DNA of 64,000 nt. Source: Microstegium vimineum (Eukaryota > Streptophyta > Magnoliopsida > Poales > Poaceae). Under the pieces are notes generated by a model that saw nothing but the letters and a program-made list of their open reading frames with translations, was not told the DNA's origin and made no database searches. The translations under genes and the position numbers were made by a program. The stretch lies in assembly GCA_022036555.1 (NCBI GenBank), contig CM039137.1:10517630-10581629 (forward strand), in the 5' to 3' direction. Positions 22,473-34,175 of this stretch are shown in pieces; the stretch's first letter is position 1; each line of letters begins with the position of its first letter.

Positions 22473-24572
22473 AATTGTGTTTCAAATACAGGGAAGTAAT
22501 CTGTTCAGCGGATGAGCCCGGGCACCGGCCAGGGTGGCCGGGCTTTGGCTCCGCCGTTGCGTAAAACTGAAACCGTTTAACTTAAAAAATATAGAGCGGA
22601 GCAATTCTAAACAGCCCATAAGTATATTAAATGTAGCAGCATAGTAGCTCAGAGCCGGAGAAGCCGTCAAAACTAGCATCAGTGGCTCTCTTGTTAAGTT
22701 GCAGGCAGAGCCATATTTGCTACAGTACAATGGGATTATAGTCTGAATATTTCGGCAGGTAGCTCGCCCCGTCCCATTCCCCCATCGGTCCATCAGCTCG
22801 CATGTCAGTATCACCAACAAGTGTGTTTATCGGCTGGCGAATCCAGAAAAAGGAAACACGGCCACAGATACGACGGCGACACAAACCCATTCACGATAAT
22901 AATGCGATCTTTTTCTTGTCTCTACAGGCGCGCAGCAACAAAAGGAGGGGCCCAACTCCGAGCCCCGCGTAGCCGCACACGGCGCTTTCTTGGTCGGGCC
23001 CGGCAGCCCACGCGCGCCGGTGGCTGCCAACGCCGGCTCACGTGCTCGACTAGGGCCGCCGCACTTGCTGCCAATCCGGCCTCACTGTCTCTAGACGACT
23101 CCTGGAGAGTCCGAAACATCAGTGCCTGTCCAAATCGGGACTCCATACCTACAATTATGCGGTATCAGAAATCGAAGATTCGGATTCCCAATCTGGCTGG
23201 AATGCTGGATGCTGGAGGCTTGGTGCATGTGCTGATGTGCGGTCCAGGATGCACCTGATTTATCGTTCCGAGACGACAGAATATAGCATGATGATTAATC
23301 AAATTATTATTATTATTATCCTGCCGCGCGCCTACAACCAATAGCAGGACTACACTACAAGCGATACAACAACAATCCAGCAACAACTTAAGCTCAGGTA
23401 CCAACCAAGACACCGGAGTATGTACGTCCGCAGTCTCCCTCCATGGCGGGCATTGTTTGCCCTGGTGGAGAACAGAACTTATTTCAGTCATGAGATGTCG
23501 AGCTCATCATCTGGGAAACTACAGTTGTGTGGAACTGGTCAGGATTTTTGTTCCGACTACGATCTCTTCTGGTCAACAACTGTCTCTAGCCTCATGCCGC
23601 TCCGAATGTCACTCCTGTTACCGGTAACTCCGTGCGCGAAGTGCTGTTGTCAAGTTCAAATCCTGCAGTGAGCAAAGGAAATGGTCAGATAATAAAGCAA
23701 TCGATTCTGCTGTCCAGTCACAAGTTTCAGAAATCGTAATAAACATCCATGCCGATCCATGACAAGCGCACCATTTATTATAACCTATCAGTAAATTTGT
23801 GCATCTAAATACAATCACATTAACCTGCAAAGCTTTAATAGCCATGCCCCATCGGGCCACAAAGAAAGTTTAAATCTGTTCATCCTATACCTAGACAAAC
23901 CTACAACTGAACATTCAAAACATTTCCATGTGCCAGGAACTAATAACTACATATGATCCCAGGGGAGGATAGTATATTACCGGGTCCACTTATTCATGTG
24001 AAAGAACATTAGGCAGACTGATTTAAGAAGACATATTGAAATCTTCAGGTTTAAGAAAGGACAATTAATAGAGAAAAAGGAACCCAAAATGACTTTTTTT
24101 TTTGGTGTGTCTGGCAGGATTAATCATGCTTAATTTTTCATTCAACTAAGCTGACCAAGAAAGCCTGAGTCCTGATTGTGGCTGCAGATATGCGTAAGAT
24201 TTGGTTGTGTTGATGTGATCCATGTTTTTCATTACAACTATGACTGCATGTGTCAAATTAAGTGATCAACATGGATCCAAAGGTAGATGTTATAATTAAC
24301 AGCATGCAAATGATGATTATGGATCAATAATGCAGCAATGTACGGACCATTACGTCACCACAGAGGAAATTTAACATAAAGCCACCAACGTACAAACCCC
24401 ACAAATCAACTCCTGACATACAATAAATGGTGAATACAACCTACTGCCATCATCACACAAGCAAACCTGAATAACTCTAATGCAGGAAGAAGTCGTAACA
24501 TCACTGTAATTTATGATAGAGGGATAAAGGCGATACACCACATAAACCCGAATTGTTTATCTAAAGAGACTA
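22473..24572. other. Intergenic, no gene recognised
   Basis: Short frames around 22820-23260 and 23165-23670 lie on both strands and match no family. An ATT microsatellite lies at about 23302-23319. Confidence 0.45.
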
Positions 24573-24575
24573 TAA

Positions 24576-24816
24576 GACGTTTGGTTCCCATGTAAAGATT
24601 ATTTACCCTACCAGCAGTTGAGCACAAGCTCCAAGAAACTTGCTTGGCCAGGAGAGCCATTTTGGCTCACCGCTGGTAGCAAGCTGAAACATTGGAAATT
24701 CTTGCTATCACGAGAACCGAGAAAAAGCTAGCCAAACATCCAAGCACAGCAGCAGCAGCATCAAACCCTTGCACAGCAAGGTTAGGCAAGGTTTGGGTGA
24801 TGAACCAAACGCATCC
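24576..24816. mobile_element. Tourist-like (PIF/Harbinger) MITE
   Basis: A 241-bp segment with inverted ends GACGTTTGGTTC and (reverse complement) GGATGCGTTTGGTTC, flanked by TAA at 24573-24575 and 24817-24819. The 3-bp TAA duplication and size fit Tourist MITEs. It contains an (AGC)n tract. Confidence 0.65.
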
Positions 24817-24819
24817 TAA

Positions 24820-25598
24820 AGTTCCCAAACTTGGACTAGTATGCTCGAAAGCTTCTGGGAAAAAGTTTCCTTCTGGAATAAAAGGAACAAGCCCCTCCTC
24901 CTTTCTTCATGTTTGATAACATTTAGTAAAAAAGGGGGTGTAGAATACTCAACTAGATGCAACAGCAGTATTATGGAAGTAATGCTGGTGTAAGAACATA
25001 AAATAAGTTCATTGTATTTTTACTTGCGAGCTGAAAAGGTAAGTTTCAAAAGAATGTGGATGATCACAACAGAAGCTTTTAAAACTGAAGGTGTGATAGA
25101 GAAAAATGTCCTGGTCCAACTAATAGAGAGAAAAATGTCCTGGTCTAACTAATAGCTACAGAAGAAAAACTAATCAATTGGGATGCCAAAGATAACTTGT
25201 GCTCATGACGTGTGTTCATAATGCATGGATCTTAGTGAAGCCAGCATGTGACCTATTATACCTAGAAATAAAGAATTCAATCGTTGAGCAACTGTAAAAC
25301 CACTAGAACATGGTATATAAAATCAAGTGGTATGTTCAAGTAATCATTCAGACAATTTCAATTATCAAAAACTAGTATGTTCAAAGACTAGCGAGAGAAT
25401 ATCTGGGCCAAGAAATTCATCACTGCTCACATGGAATTAGCAATCCATACATATCATGCCTGAATTAGCTTAAGTAGAACACATGTGGTTTTAAACTACA
25501 GAGATTGGAGCATGCAAATAAATATTATTAAAAACATTATAAGGGAAGGCATCAGTAACGTCATAAGAAAAGGTGAGGGAAATTTACTACCTTTCGAC
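24820..25598. other. 3' flank of the intronless CIPK gene
   Basis: AT-rich, no gene. The part next to 25599 is probably the 3' UTR of the minus-strand kinase gene. A short direct repeat (AGAGAAAAATGTCCTGGT, about 25099 and 25127) is visible. Confidence 0.45.
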
Positions 25599-27158
25599 CT
25601 ACTCGGCATCGGTAAGCATACTTGGAGCTCGGACCATATGGTGGACAAGGTGCTGCATCCCTGGCTTCAATTCCTTGTTGCAGAAGTCCTCGTACTCTTC
25701 GTTATCCCCTGCCTTCTTTTTTACCTCCACCATTACAAGGGGAGGTGTGAGTTCAAATATCTCCGCGCCAATTGTTAATGGCCCCTTGACTCCTTCCCTT
25801 GTACCCTCCAGGCAGATCCGCCAGTCCTTCCTCCGCAACTTGAAGCTCTTCAGCTTTGCAATGTCCTCCAATTTTGTTATGATATCCGACATGGGCTCAG
25901 CCGAGATGAACCTCAGTTCATCCCCTTTCTCCTCAAATAACCCTGATAAGTTAAATCCCCTAGAGAACGATATGATATCGAACGCATTAAGACTTGCTGG
26001 ACGTGGGAGCGAGCCGCGGGGCCTTTGGCTTTTATCAGATAACACTGAAGCAGGGCAGGATGAGATTGACGAGTCTGAATCTGATCCTGATTCATCATCA
26101 TCAACCTTTGGCGAAGGTAGAGGTGGCGGTGGAGGTGGCAATGGTGGAGGAACAGGACCAGCAGGTCCCATATCCAACAGACCATCCTCATCATCTATAA
26201 CGTTATGCAGCTTGTCATCCTCTATATAGAACTTAACAGGCTTGAATCCTTTCTTGAACCAGCGTGACTCCATGATCTCCGGCAAAGTGATCCGAGTGTT
26301 GGGGTTCGTGTCAAGAATGCGCATCAGCAAGCTTTTAAGGTCTTTGGAGAACCACCTCGCACAGCGGTACTCGCCTTTGTAAATCTTCTTGTACATGGCC
26401 ATGAGGTTCTTGTCATGGAAAGGGAGATACCCAGCCATGAGCACGAAGAGGATGACACCGCACGACCACACGTCGGCCTTGGCGCCGTCGTACCCGCGGC
26501 GACCGAGCACTTCGGGGGCGACATAGGCCGGCGTGCCACAGAAGGTGTGGAGCAGGCCGTCGGGACGGAACTGGTCGGCGACGGCGGAGAGTCCAAAGTC
26601 CGATACCTTGAGGTCTCCGCTGTCATCGACGAGGAGGTTCTCGGGCTTGAGGTCCCGGTGGAAGACGCCGCGGGCGTGGCAGAACCCCACGGCGGACACG
26701 AGCTGCTGGAAGTAGCGGCGCACGAGGTCCTCCCTGAGTCGGCCCTTGGAGACGTGGGAGAAGAGCTCGCCGCCGCGGACGTACTCCATGACGAAGTAGA
26801 TCTTAGTCTTCGTGGCCATGACCTCGAACAGGTGAACGATGTTCGGGTGGCGCACGCGGCGTAGCACGGCGATCTCGCGCTTGATGTGCGGGACGAGCCC
26901 GCTCTTCACGGCCTTCTCCTTGTCGAGCACCTTAATGGCAACGCTGTCCCCCGTGCAGGTGTGCCGCGCCTTGTACACCTTCGCGAAGGTGCCTTTCCCC
27001 AGGAGGCACCCCAGCTCGTACTTCCCCATCAGCAGTCCCCCGGCAGCACCCACCCCGCCCCCTCCTCGCCTGGCCCCGGCGGCGGCGGCGGCGGATGAGG
27101 CCGGGCGCTCCATCTGTGGCGACGGGTCCGACTGCGGGGGCGGCGTGACGGCGGCCAT
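25599..27158 (-). CDS. CIPK: CBL-interacting protein kinase (CIPK/SnRK3), intronless, CIPK12/19-like
   Basis: One uninterrupted frame of 519 residues from the ATG at 27158. A 43-residue Ala/Gly/Pro-rich leader precedes the kinase domain: Gly-rich loop LGKGTFAKVYKA (53-64), ATP lysine 76, HRDLKPEN from 167, DFG 187-189 and APE 214-216. Behind it is a proline-rich run (337-350), an acidic/serine stretch, the NAF motif at 391-393 (SLNAFDIISFSRGFNLSGLF) and a PPI-type region (GAEIFELTPPLVMVEVKKKAGD). This is the canonical plan of a plant CIPK, activated by CBL calcium sensors. The lack of introns and the leader resemble the CIPK12/CIPK19 group as I know it from rice, but I would not name the orthologue. 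It lies about 6.7 kb from another CIPK gene on the same strand, probably an old tandem pair since the two linkers differ strongly. Confidence 0.95.
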   Translation of the reverse strand: MAAVTPPPQSDPSPQMERPASSAAAAAGARRGGGGVGAAGGLLMGKYELGCLLGKGTFAKVYKARHTCTGDSVAIKVLDKEKAVKSGLVPHIKREIAVLRRVRHPNIVHLFEVMATKTKIYFVMEYVRGGELFSHVSKGRLREDLVRRYFQQLVSAVGFCHARGVFHRDLKPENLLVDDSGDLKVSDFGLSAVADQFRPDGLLHTFCGTPAYVAPEVLGRRGYDGAKADVWSCGVILFVLMAGYLPFHDKNLMAMYKKIYKGEYRCARWFSKDLKSLLMRILDTNPNTRITLPEIMESRWFKKGFKPVKFYIEDDKLHNVIDDEDGLLDMGPAGPVPPPLPPPPPPLPSPKVDDDESGSDSDSSISSCPASVLSDKSQRPRGSLPRPASLNAFDIISFSRGFNLSGLFEEKGDELRFISAEPMSDIITKLEDIAKLKSFKLRRKDWRICLEGTREGVKGPLTIGAEIFELTPPLVMVEVKKKAGDNEEYEDFCNKELKPGMQHLVHHMVRAPSMLTDAE

Positions 27159-28100
27159 CGGACGGTGGGAAAACGAACGCGACGATTAGGTAGTGCGGCC
27201 GGAAGCGGAGGCAGGCAGCTTTGCGATAACAATCCTGTGCAGCTGCGCTGCCCTCTCTTCCCCTTCTCTCTCTCTCCCTCCCTCCCTCCCGCAGTCTGTC
27301 GCGTTCTTATGGCCCTGCCCTGCTTGGGTGGGGAGATTTTTCGCTGCTCGTTTTTCGTTTGTACTCGTCCTGCGCCAGTGTGTGTGTGCTTTTGCTTTAT
27401 GCCCTCGCCGTTTCCGTGTTTTGTTGGCTAGGTCCATGTCGGCCGTGGGTGGCGCTTACTGTTGTACGCTTTTTTTTTCTGCTGAATTGTCCTGCTTGCG
27501 TGTGATTACATTGGTTGTTTTTTTTTACAGGTTCTTACCCGTCTAGGATTTCTATATATGACCACAGTATATTTAAAAAGAGAGAATAATATATTTTATT
27601 TAGATAACTTTTTTATATGATTATTAACTTTATGTAAGTGATGGAATTAAATGACTATGAACCATGGTTTTCTAAAAAAAAACGTATAAAATCATAGAAT
27701 GAAACTCTTTATTGAGAGTGATTATTTTATCTAAACTTTATTTTATTTTATATGACATTATAGTCTTATAAAAATGTCATAAAACTTTCAACCAGGACTG
27801 GCCTAAAGAGAACACGTTGTGTATTGGTTCGTGCCTATGTATAAGTACAAAATATCAACCAACGGAAAAGTTGAAACTTATTAATTGGAAATGGTAAAGC
27901 ATTATGGCATCACAATAAAGCACTAGTATGCATCCTTGTGTTGATTTGGTGGAAAACCAGAAGATTCATGTGAGGAGAAATTACCTACTTAAATCTAATC
28001 GATAGCTAGAGAATAGTTTCCTAGGTTATTATTATCCTATATTTCGAGCAACTTATTTTAACCTCACTTTGGATCTTGAATCCTAAAACTAGTTTTTGTA
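27159..28100. other. 5' region of the intronless CIPK gene and AT-rich spacer
   Basis: 27242-27290 is a CT-rich tract (GA-rich in the kinase mRNA sense), typical of grass 5' UTRs. 27540-27800 is AT-rich with a TGAAACTCTTTATTGAGAG hairpin-like word, perhaps part of a MITE. No gene. Confidence 0.45.
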
Positions 28101-29091
28101 GCCCCAAGAGTACAGAATTCCTTATGCGAGACGGTGGACTTTTTTGATTGGAGGCGGGCACATCTCCCGCCTGCCTCCAATAATGGTGGCCCGACTGCCT
28201 CCAACCGTGGCGGACGGCCGCCAAAGTCGCCCGCCTCGGTTAATACCTATTAACCAAGGCAGTCAGCATAATACGTCCATCTCCAAAAATATATTAACCG
28301 AGGCGGGCTTTATAAGTGGTCCGCCTCCAAAAATACCTCCATTTTCGGAGGTGGACCACTTATAAGACCTGTCTCGGTTAATAGTGGTCGAGGTCCAAAA
28401 AAGCCCACTCAGCCCGCTAACCTACTCAGCTATATAACAAAAACTTAGGGTTTCTCCCTCACCTCCCCAATCCCGTCCCAGCCCGAGCCCCTCCGAGACG
28501 GCGCCCCCCTCCCGAGTGGCACTACCTGCTCCCCTCACCATCCCGGCGGCTCCCTCCCCAACCCTCCCCGACGGGTCGCGCCCCCTCCCCGGCGGCAAGG
28601 CTGTCCGCGCGCCCCTTGGCGGCTCGCGGCTGCCCCGCCCCCGTCCGCCCCCTCCTCCCCTCCCCGGCAGCCCGCGGCGCGGCCCTTGGCGGCTCGGTGG
28701 CGCGGCCGCCCCGCCCCCATTGGCCTTCTCCTCTCCTCCCCTCTCGAGCGGCGCTCCCCTCGGAGCTCGGCGGCTTGGTGACGCTCGGCGGCGCTCGGCG
28801 GCGCGGCCGCCACGCCCCGCTCCCTCGGCGCTCAGCAACTTGGTGGCAGCGGATCCGGATCCGGCAGCGGCGGTGGCAGCGGCCGATCCGGTGGATGGGC
28901 TCGTCGGGCCTGTGGTTGGGCTAGGTGGGCATATCCATGATTTTCTATTTTTTTGTTTTTTTATTTCCATTAACGGAGGAGGGCATTGTGACCACCTCGG
29001 TTAATCACTGGCCTTCCATTGGAGGCGGACGTGCTTGCCCGCCTCCATTAATCAAAAACGTTCGCCTCCAAAAAGTGTTATTGTACTAGTG
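28101..29091. mobile_element. CACTA-type non-autonomous transposon
   Basis: The right end, read on the minus strand, is CACTAGTACAATAACAC, a textbook CACTA terminus, followed by GGAGGCG subterminal copies. The left end has the same GGAGGCGGGC/GCCTGCCTCC and TTAACCGAGGCGG words in inverted order but a degenerate terminus, so its boundary is approximate. The GC-rich centre (28440-28900) is full of proline/arginine-coding frames on both strands and is probably not a gene. Confidence 0.7.
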
Positions 29092-29251
29092 AATAAAAAG
29101 CTTCCTGTTGGCACACTAATTCTAGAGGAGAAGAACCCATGAGACCTAGACAGTGGTGTGGCTAACAATGCCTCCCTATGTTGTCGCCTCCACATGTGCC
29201 CACTCTCTGCGACAGAACATCTTAAATTTGAAAGTTGAATTTGAAAAGATG

Positions 29252-29401
29252 ACCATCATTCACACAATTGATCAAACACAATCAAGTAAACTCATTTTAG
29301 TTCAATGCATAGCAAGGTTCTTAATCAAGTGAAAGATGCTTAATGCATATGATGACATGATCAATTTTTAATTAAGTGCTTAAACACCAGAGGTGTTTAC
29401 A
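29252..29401 (-). repeat. LTR fragment (3' side) of a Ty3/gypsy element
   Basis: About 150 bp nearly identical (two substitutions by eye, plus one indel at the end) to 31961-32109. On the minus strand it starts TGTAAACACCTCTGG and follows a gypsy-type tail, GAGATTTCTTTAAGAGGG, as expected for a 3' LTR behind its polypurine tract. Confidence 0.75.
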
Positions 29402-29531
29402 ACCCTTCCCTCTTAAAGAAATCTCGTCCAGAGATTTAGGAGTGAAACAAAGGAATGGAAAAGGAAATGTGTCAAGCACCTTCTCTTTTTCATTTCTCAT
29501 GTTACAACTATGACCAGGTCTTACAAACAAC

Positions 29532-29678
29532 TCAAACAATAGAAGCATAAAACTCTGGAAAATTCTCTAAAAGATAATCTTCAGATTCCCACGTAGCTTC
29601 TTCTTCTGAGTGTTGATTCCACTGAACCTTATAGAACTTGATGGTCTTGCGACGAGTAACTCGATCTTTTCGATCAAA
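29532..29678 (-). pseudogene. Ty3/gypsy chromovirus pol C-terminus (chromodomain), cut by gap
   Basis: The minus strand encodes the last ~49 residues of a chromovirus polyprotein: KDRVTRRKTIKFYKVQW, a Glu-rich turn, then ATWESEDYLLENFP, ending at a TGA (29532-29534). The aromatic/acidic pattern is a chromodomain of the Tekay/Del type. The assembly gap removes everything upstream. Confidence 0.85.
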
Positions 29679-29778
29679 NNNNNNNNNNNNNNNNNNNNNN
29701 NNNNNNNNNNNNNNNNNNNNNNNNNNNNNNNNNNNNNNNNNNNNNNNNNNNNNNNNNNNNNNNNNNNNNNNNNNNNNN
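29679..29778. other. Assembly gap (100 N)
   Basis: Exactly 100 Ns, the usual placeholder for a gap of unknown size. It lies where most of a gypsy gag-pol should be. Confidence 0.99.
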
Positions 29779-31960
29779 CTCGTACAGCTCCTGTACCTCC
29801 TGGACTTGGGTCTCTGCGGGCTCCTGATGCTCCTCCACGGATCCTAAATGATTGCAATGCATAAATAAATAACTGAATGGTGCAGGATGATGCTTGAACA
29901 AGATTTAACACACTGCAGAGATTCTAAGCATACACCCAAAAGAACTACCACAAAGCTACTAGGGCTAGAGCTACTAGCTAGCAGGAGAAAACAGGCTATA
30001 ACTTAAACAGAAACTAGCAACAAGATTTTACCAAACTCTAGATATAACAAACAAGCATGGCATAGAACTGAAAACGAGGCTAGGAAATCATTTCGGGAAT
30101 GGGCTCGAGGCACGCAGAGGCACTCGAGGCAACTGACGGGCATGACCCTCGATTACTCGAGGTTCATCTACCGTCGAGCGGAACAAAGAACGGTGCGGAT
30201 CGACGTGTTCTTGCCGATGGTGAAGTCTCCGGTGGTGGGGTTGGGTGTGCTAGGCTCGGGATGACTTACGCGCATCCACTGGTGGTGTTGGTTGAACCGA
30301 TGCGACCGTGAAGAGGGGTCGACGGTGTGCGGTGGCGGTGCAGCTCGGCGGTGCTACACGGCGAAGTGATCACCGGCAAAGCGAAGCTCGACGCTGGGGT
30401 GCGTGAGCATCGTGGTGATGTGGTGAGTGCGGCTCGAGGGCTAGCTGAGCCAGAGAGGCTCTGTGGAAACCTGTCCACGTGCAAGCTCCGCGGCGGCGGC
30501 AATGGCGCACGGCCAACGGTGCGGTGACGACACGGGTCGAACTGAAGCTAGAGGAACGGTGTTCTCACCTCGGCTATCTCTGGTGAAGCTTCCACGAAGA
30601 TGGAGGCGTCGGAGACGAGACGGCGAACGGCGAACGCTGGTTGATCGGTGCGGTGGCGACTCGGAGTTCGAAGAACGGCGAAGGCGTTCCGGCGACTGGA
30701 GTCCACGGCTGGGGAAGAAGAGGCGAGCAGCGTGGGTGCGGGCAAAGGAGAAAGCTAGAAGGAGAAAGATTGAGCAGAGGAAGCTTGGGTGGTGGTGGTG
30801 GATTTGAGAAGGGGCGCTTGCGGTGCTCGGAACTCTCGGCACAACAGAGAAGAACAGAGAACTGCGAGCGATTGCGCGAGTGCGGATGAGTGTGGATGAG
30901 TGTGGGAGGTGGAGGAGGTATAGACGCTCCTCTTGCACAGTCATGGCCGACCGGCGCTGCTAGAAGGGACGTGACGCGATGGTGCGGCGCTGGCGTGCTT
31001 GCGGCGGGCGGCATAGAGCGGATCACGACTTGGTCGACGCGCCGTCAGCGCGGATTCACGCTTGATTGCGAAAGAGACAAGGCGGGACGCTGATCGGACG
31101 CGGCACTGCGGCGACGTTACTGCGAAACGACGGCGCGGTGCGCGGCAGGGCGGCTGGCAGGTCTTCGGCGGCGAAGCAGAACGTCAGCGGCGGAAAAGCG
31201 GTGCCGACTTGGTCCTAGCGCCGTTAACGCGGATTTGAGTGCGACAGAACGAGCGGCGGCAGCGATGTCGGCGCAGTGCCGAAGCGGCGGCGATGGCGTG
31301 CTCCACTTCCGCGGTCAGGCATCGGCGGCCACGCGGCGGATGACTCCGACGTACGGCTCAGCCGCGGTCGGGTGAGTGCGCGCGGGCGTGCGCGGCACGT
31401 GCGTGCGGTCGAGCGCGTGGGAGAGGGGTCGATATTGAGGGTAGGGTCGATCGGCTGATCGAGCCTCCGACTCGGTCGAGCCTTCCGTGCGGGGTCGTTC
31501 GCCCAAGCCTCGGTTCGTAACTTCGAGGGGTCGAAGTCGAGGGATAGAAGTCGAGGGGGGGCGTCGATCGACTGGCCGATCGAGCCTCTGGTTCGGTCGA
31601 GCCTCTGGCCCGGGGTCGTTCGCTCGAACCCTCGGTCCGTCACTTTTCTATCGAGCGGGGGTCGAGGTCGAGGGGGGTGCTCGGCCTGCCTCGATTCCGA
31701 TTTCCTTTTCCATTTTCTTTTATTTGATACAACTAAGCAGGGTAACTAAACATAAACAAACCACACTTTTACTCTAAGCAAAGCAAGGTTTAACTAAACA
31801 GATTAAACACAAGGTTAAGCACAAAACACCTATTCAATTCTAGTTTCAAAACATATAAACACACACATGGAATGATAGCATATGCAAACATGAATGCAAT
31901 GAGATGATGTGCTTAGTGGCTAATGATGATCCTAATGCAAGCTTGACACAGGGTGTCACA
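29779..31960 (-). mobile_element. Ty3/gypsy 5' portion (LTR, leader, probable gag start), degraded
   Basis: Read on the minus strand, this starts TGTGACACCCTGTG (31960), like a gypsy LTR. It has an AT-rich part to about 31700, then a GC-rich stretch (about 30100-31690), then a leader and a possible gag start (EEHQEPAETQVQEVQELYE) running into the gap. It may be a second element inserted into the LTR copy at 31961-32109, because the two 150-bp LTR copies diverge exactly at this junction. Frames in the GC-rich stretch on either strand are not convincing genes. Confidence 0.5.
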
Positions 31961-32109
31961 ACCATCATTCACACAATTGATCAAACACAATCAAGTAAAC
32001 TCATTTTAGTTCAATGCATAGCAAGGTTCTCAATCAAGTGAAAGATGCTTAATGTATATGATGACATGATCAATTTTTAATTAAGTGCTTAAACACCAGA
32101 GGTGTTACA
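31961..32109 (-). repeat. LTR fragment (5' side) of a Ty3/gypsy element
   Basis: This is the partner of 29252-29401. On the minus strand it opens TGTAACACCTCTGG and after 149 bp gives way abruptly to TGTGACACCC. Confidence 0.75.
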
Positions 32110-34175
32110 CACTCTCGGACCTCAACCGTCATGGTGGCAACATCATCGTCGTCTCCTAGCTCTATAAGGGCAGGAGGTGGCATGGAAGGTAAAACAGAGG
32201 CAGCTAGGACAGGTAGAGGAAGAGATAGTGGCGCTGGGCGAGAGCGCACGACTCTATGAGGAAGGCTTGAGAGTTGTCTTTGCTTCCAGTTTTGCATCAA
32301 TATCAAACTTATAGTTTTGCTTGAGTTCAGTGCTCTCGAGACATGCTATTAGAAGTAGCTTTTTCTAGAGCTTGTTTGAATTGAATTCAGATAATGGATT
32401 TAAGGAGGAGAGTCTAAATCACATTTCTAGCCTGGATTCTGAAATCTCCCTAGCCAAATTACAAGAATATGAGAATCGACACCAAACTAGCTAAAAAGAG
32501 GTAATGGACTGACAATTGATGAGTTTACCCCCCTGTCTAAGTTCCTAGTTGATTTTGCGACATTGAGAGCATTCTGGACAATAAACTCCAACTATGTATA
32601 ATCTCAAGTTAGAATCTAAAAGAACCAAACATGTAAGATTTTAATACCTAGAATCCAGAATTCTAAAATCCATAGGGTATTAAACATGGTCTTATTTGTA
32701 AGCCTTACAACTTATTGTTTTTTTTTTTGTTTCAAAAGCTTCGACAAGTCTATTTCAGAAATGGGTAAATTGCTTTATATCCAGGATCGTTGTTTATGTG
32801 ACAAAAAGCAAAACCCGCACAACTTTGCTATTCAAATGGTGGAAACAATAGCAAAAGTTGATGTATACTTTTTATTTGTCTTGGCCTACTTTTTTCAAAG
32901 GGACGGGAGGAGCGAGCTTTATCATAGTTCTATTAAAAGAACAAGAAACAGGACCCACATAGAATGTCATGGAGAAAACGAAAAAAAATAAGCCCCAGTC
33001 TATTTAGATGTCTTTTAATGTAAACGGTAGCTCTACTTCTGTCCTATAGTTTTTTTAATAAGATTAAATAAGTCACTATAATTATCTCGTTATTGATGGA
33101 CATATCATCTGTTACCGAAACAATAGCATCGTAAAATTTTAGAGAGCACCTAAATCAAATCGACTATTTAAACTTGGTTAGACAGATTCTACCAAAAAAA
33201 AACTAAGCAGTTAAACTATTCTCAGTTTGCAAGAAAAAAACAGTGTTGCGGGTATTTTTTATAAAATATATAACTTTTCTCTGTCCATATGTTTTCCGCT
33301 TTAATTTCTTTTATTTATCTACTAATAATATTCCATTTCACTATTGGAATAAAAACATATGCCACATTCGGTGCAATGCTAACATGCTGATTTATTTTCT
33401 CTCGCTAAAATAAAGATAACTTAGAACATCTATAAGAAATTAGCTAAAAGTCTATCGAAAAGTTATTTTCGGAGGCATTTTAATTTTAATAATTTCTGAG
33501 AAGGCCGGTGCCGTTGTTTCCGTAACCCTTTTCGACGCGATTACTCCATCGGTTCAGCCCTAAACCGCGTATGCATGCTAGCCGTATCCTGTATCCCAAA
33601 TGATGCTCACGCCTCACGCACTACAGCCCTGTTTCTACCTTGACGCACGCGTCAGGTGTAGTGTAACCGTGCATCAAGCACTTTTCCGTCGTTAAGCAAA
33701 AGGAAACTGCACTACGTACTGCCGCCACACCACACTATGAAGGTACAGTATTTTTTAGCATGCTTGGGCGAGGTGGCGACACCGCGGTATGCGTGGAGCG
33801 CCGGCAGTGGTCGAGCTGGCGAGCGAGCGGACAGGTGTAGTGTCTCGAGCGACCGACCGATAGAATCATAGAAGGCGCAGGCATCGGAGAGGACGGCGCT
33901 ACTACTTCTCCTGCCACCCCAGACAGCATAGGCCCATGCGTCCCGCGGCGCGGCGCCACACCGGGAACCTGGGGGACGGCGGGTGACTGCGAGGGTGTCG
34001 CGTGGTGACGACTGGTGAAGTCGTGAAACGGACGGCCGACCAAGGGAGCTCGTACAGTCGTACGTTCGCGTAATGTACGGCATCGTGTGCTTGCAGTCGC
34101 AGCCGCAGCCGCAGCCGCAGCCGACACACACGGGCAGACGACACCACACCGCGCGCATCCCATCGTTTTGTACGA
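32110..34175. other. Intergenic with a possible MITE and microsatellite
   Basis: No gene recognised. At 32367-32688 the ends GAGCTTGTTTGAATTG and (reverse complement) GACCATGTTTAATACC are roughly inverted and could bound a Tourist-like MITE. A GCAGCC hexamer repeat lies at about 34098-34122. The long minus-strand frame at 33712-34566 looks like a composition artefact. Confidence 0.4.

Noticed and set aside
28422..29004. Overlapping Pro/Arg-rich frames on both strands
   Set aside because: They lie within the GC-rich core of a CACTA element and match no family; composition alone keeps all frames open.
30099..31777. Many open frames in the GC-rich stretch
   Set aside because: Stops are rare because of composition; no conserved motif, and the stretch sits inside a gypsy remnant.
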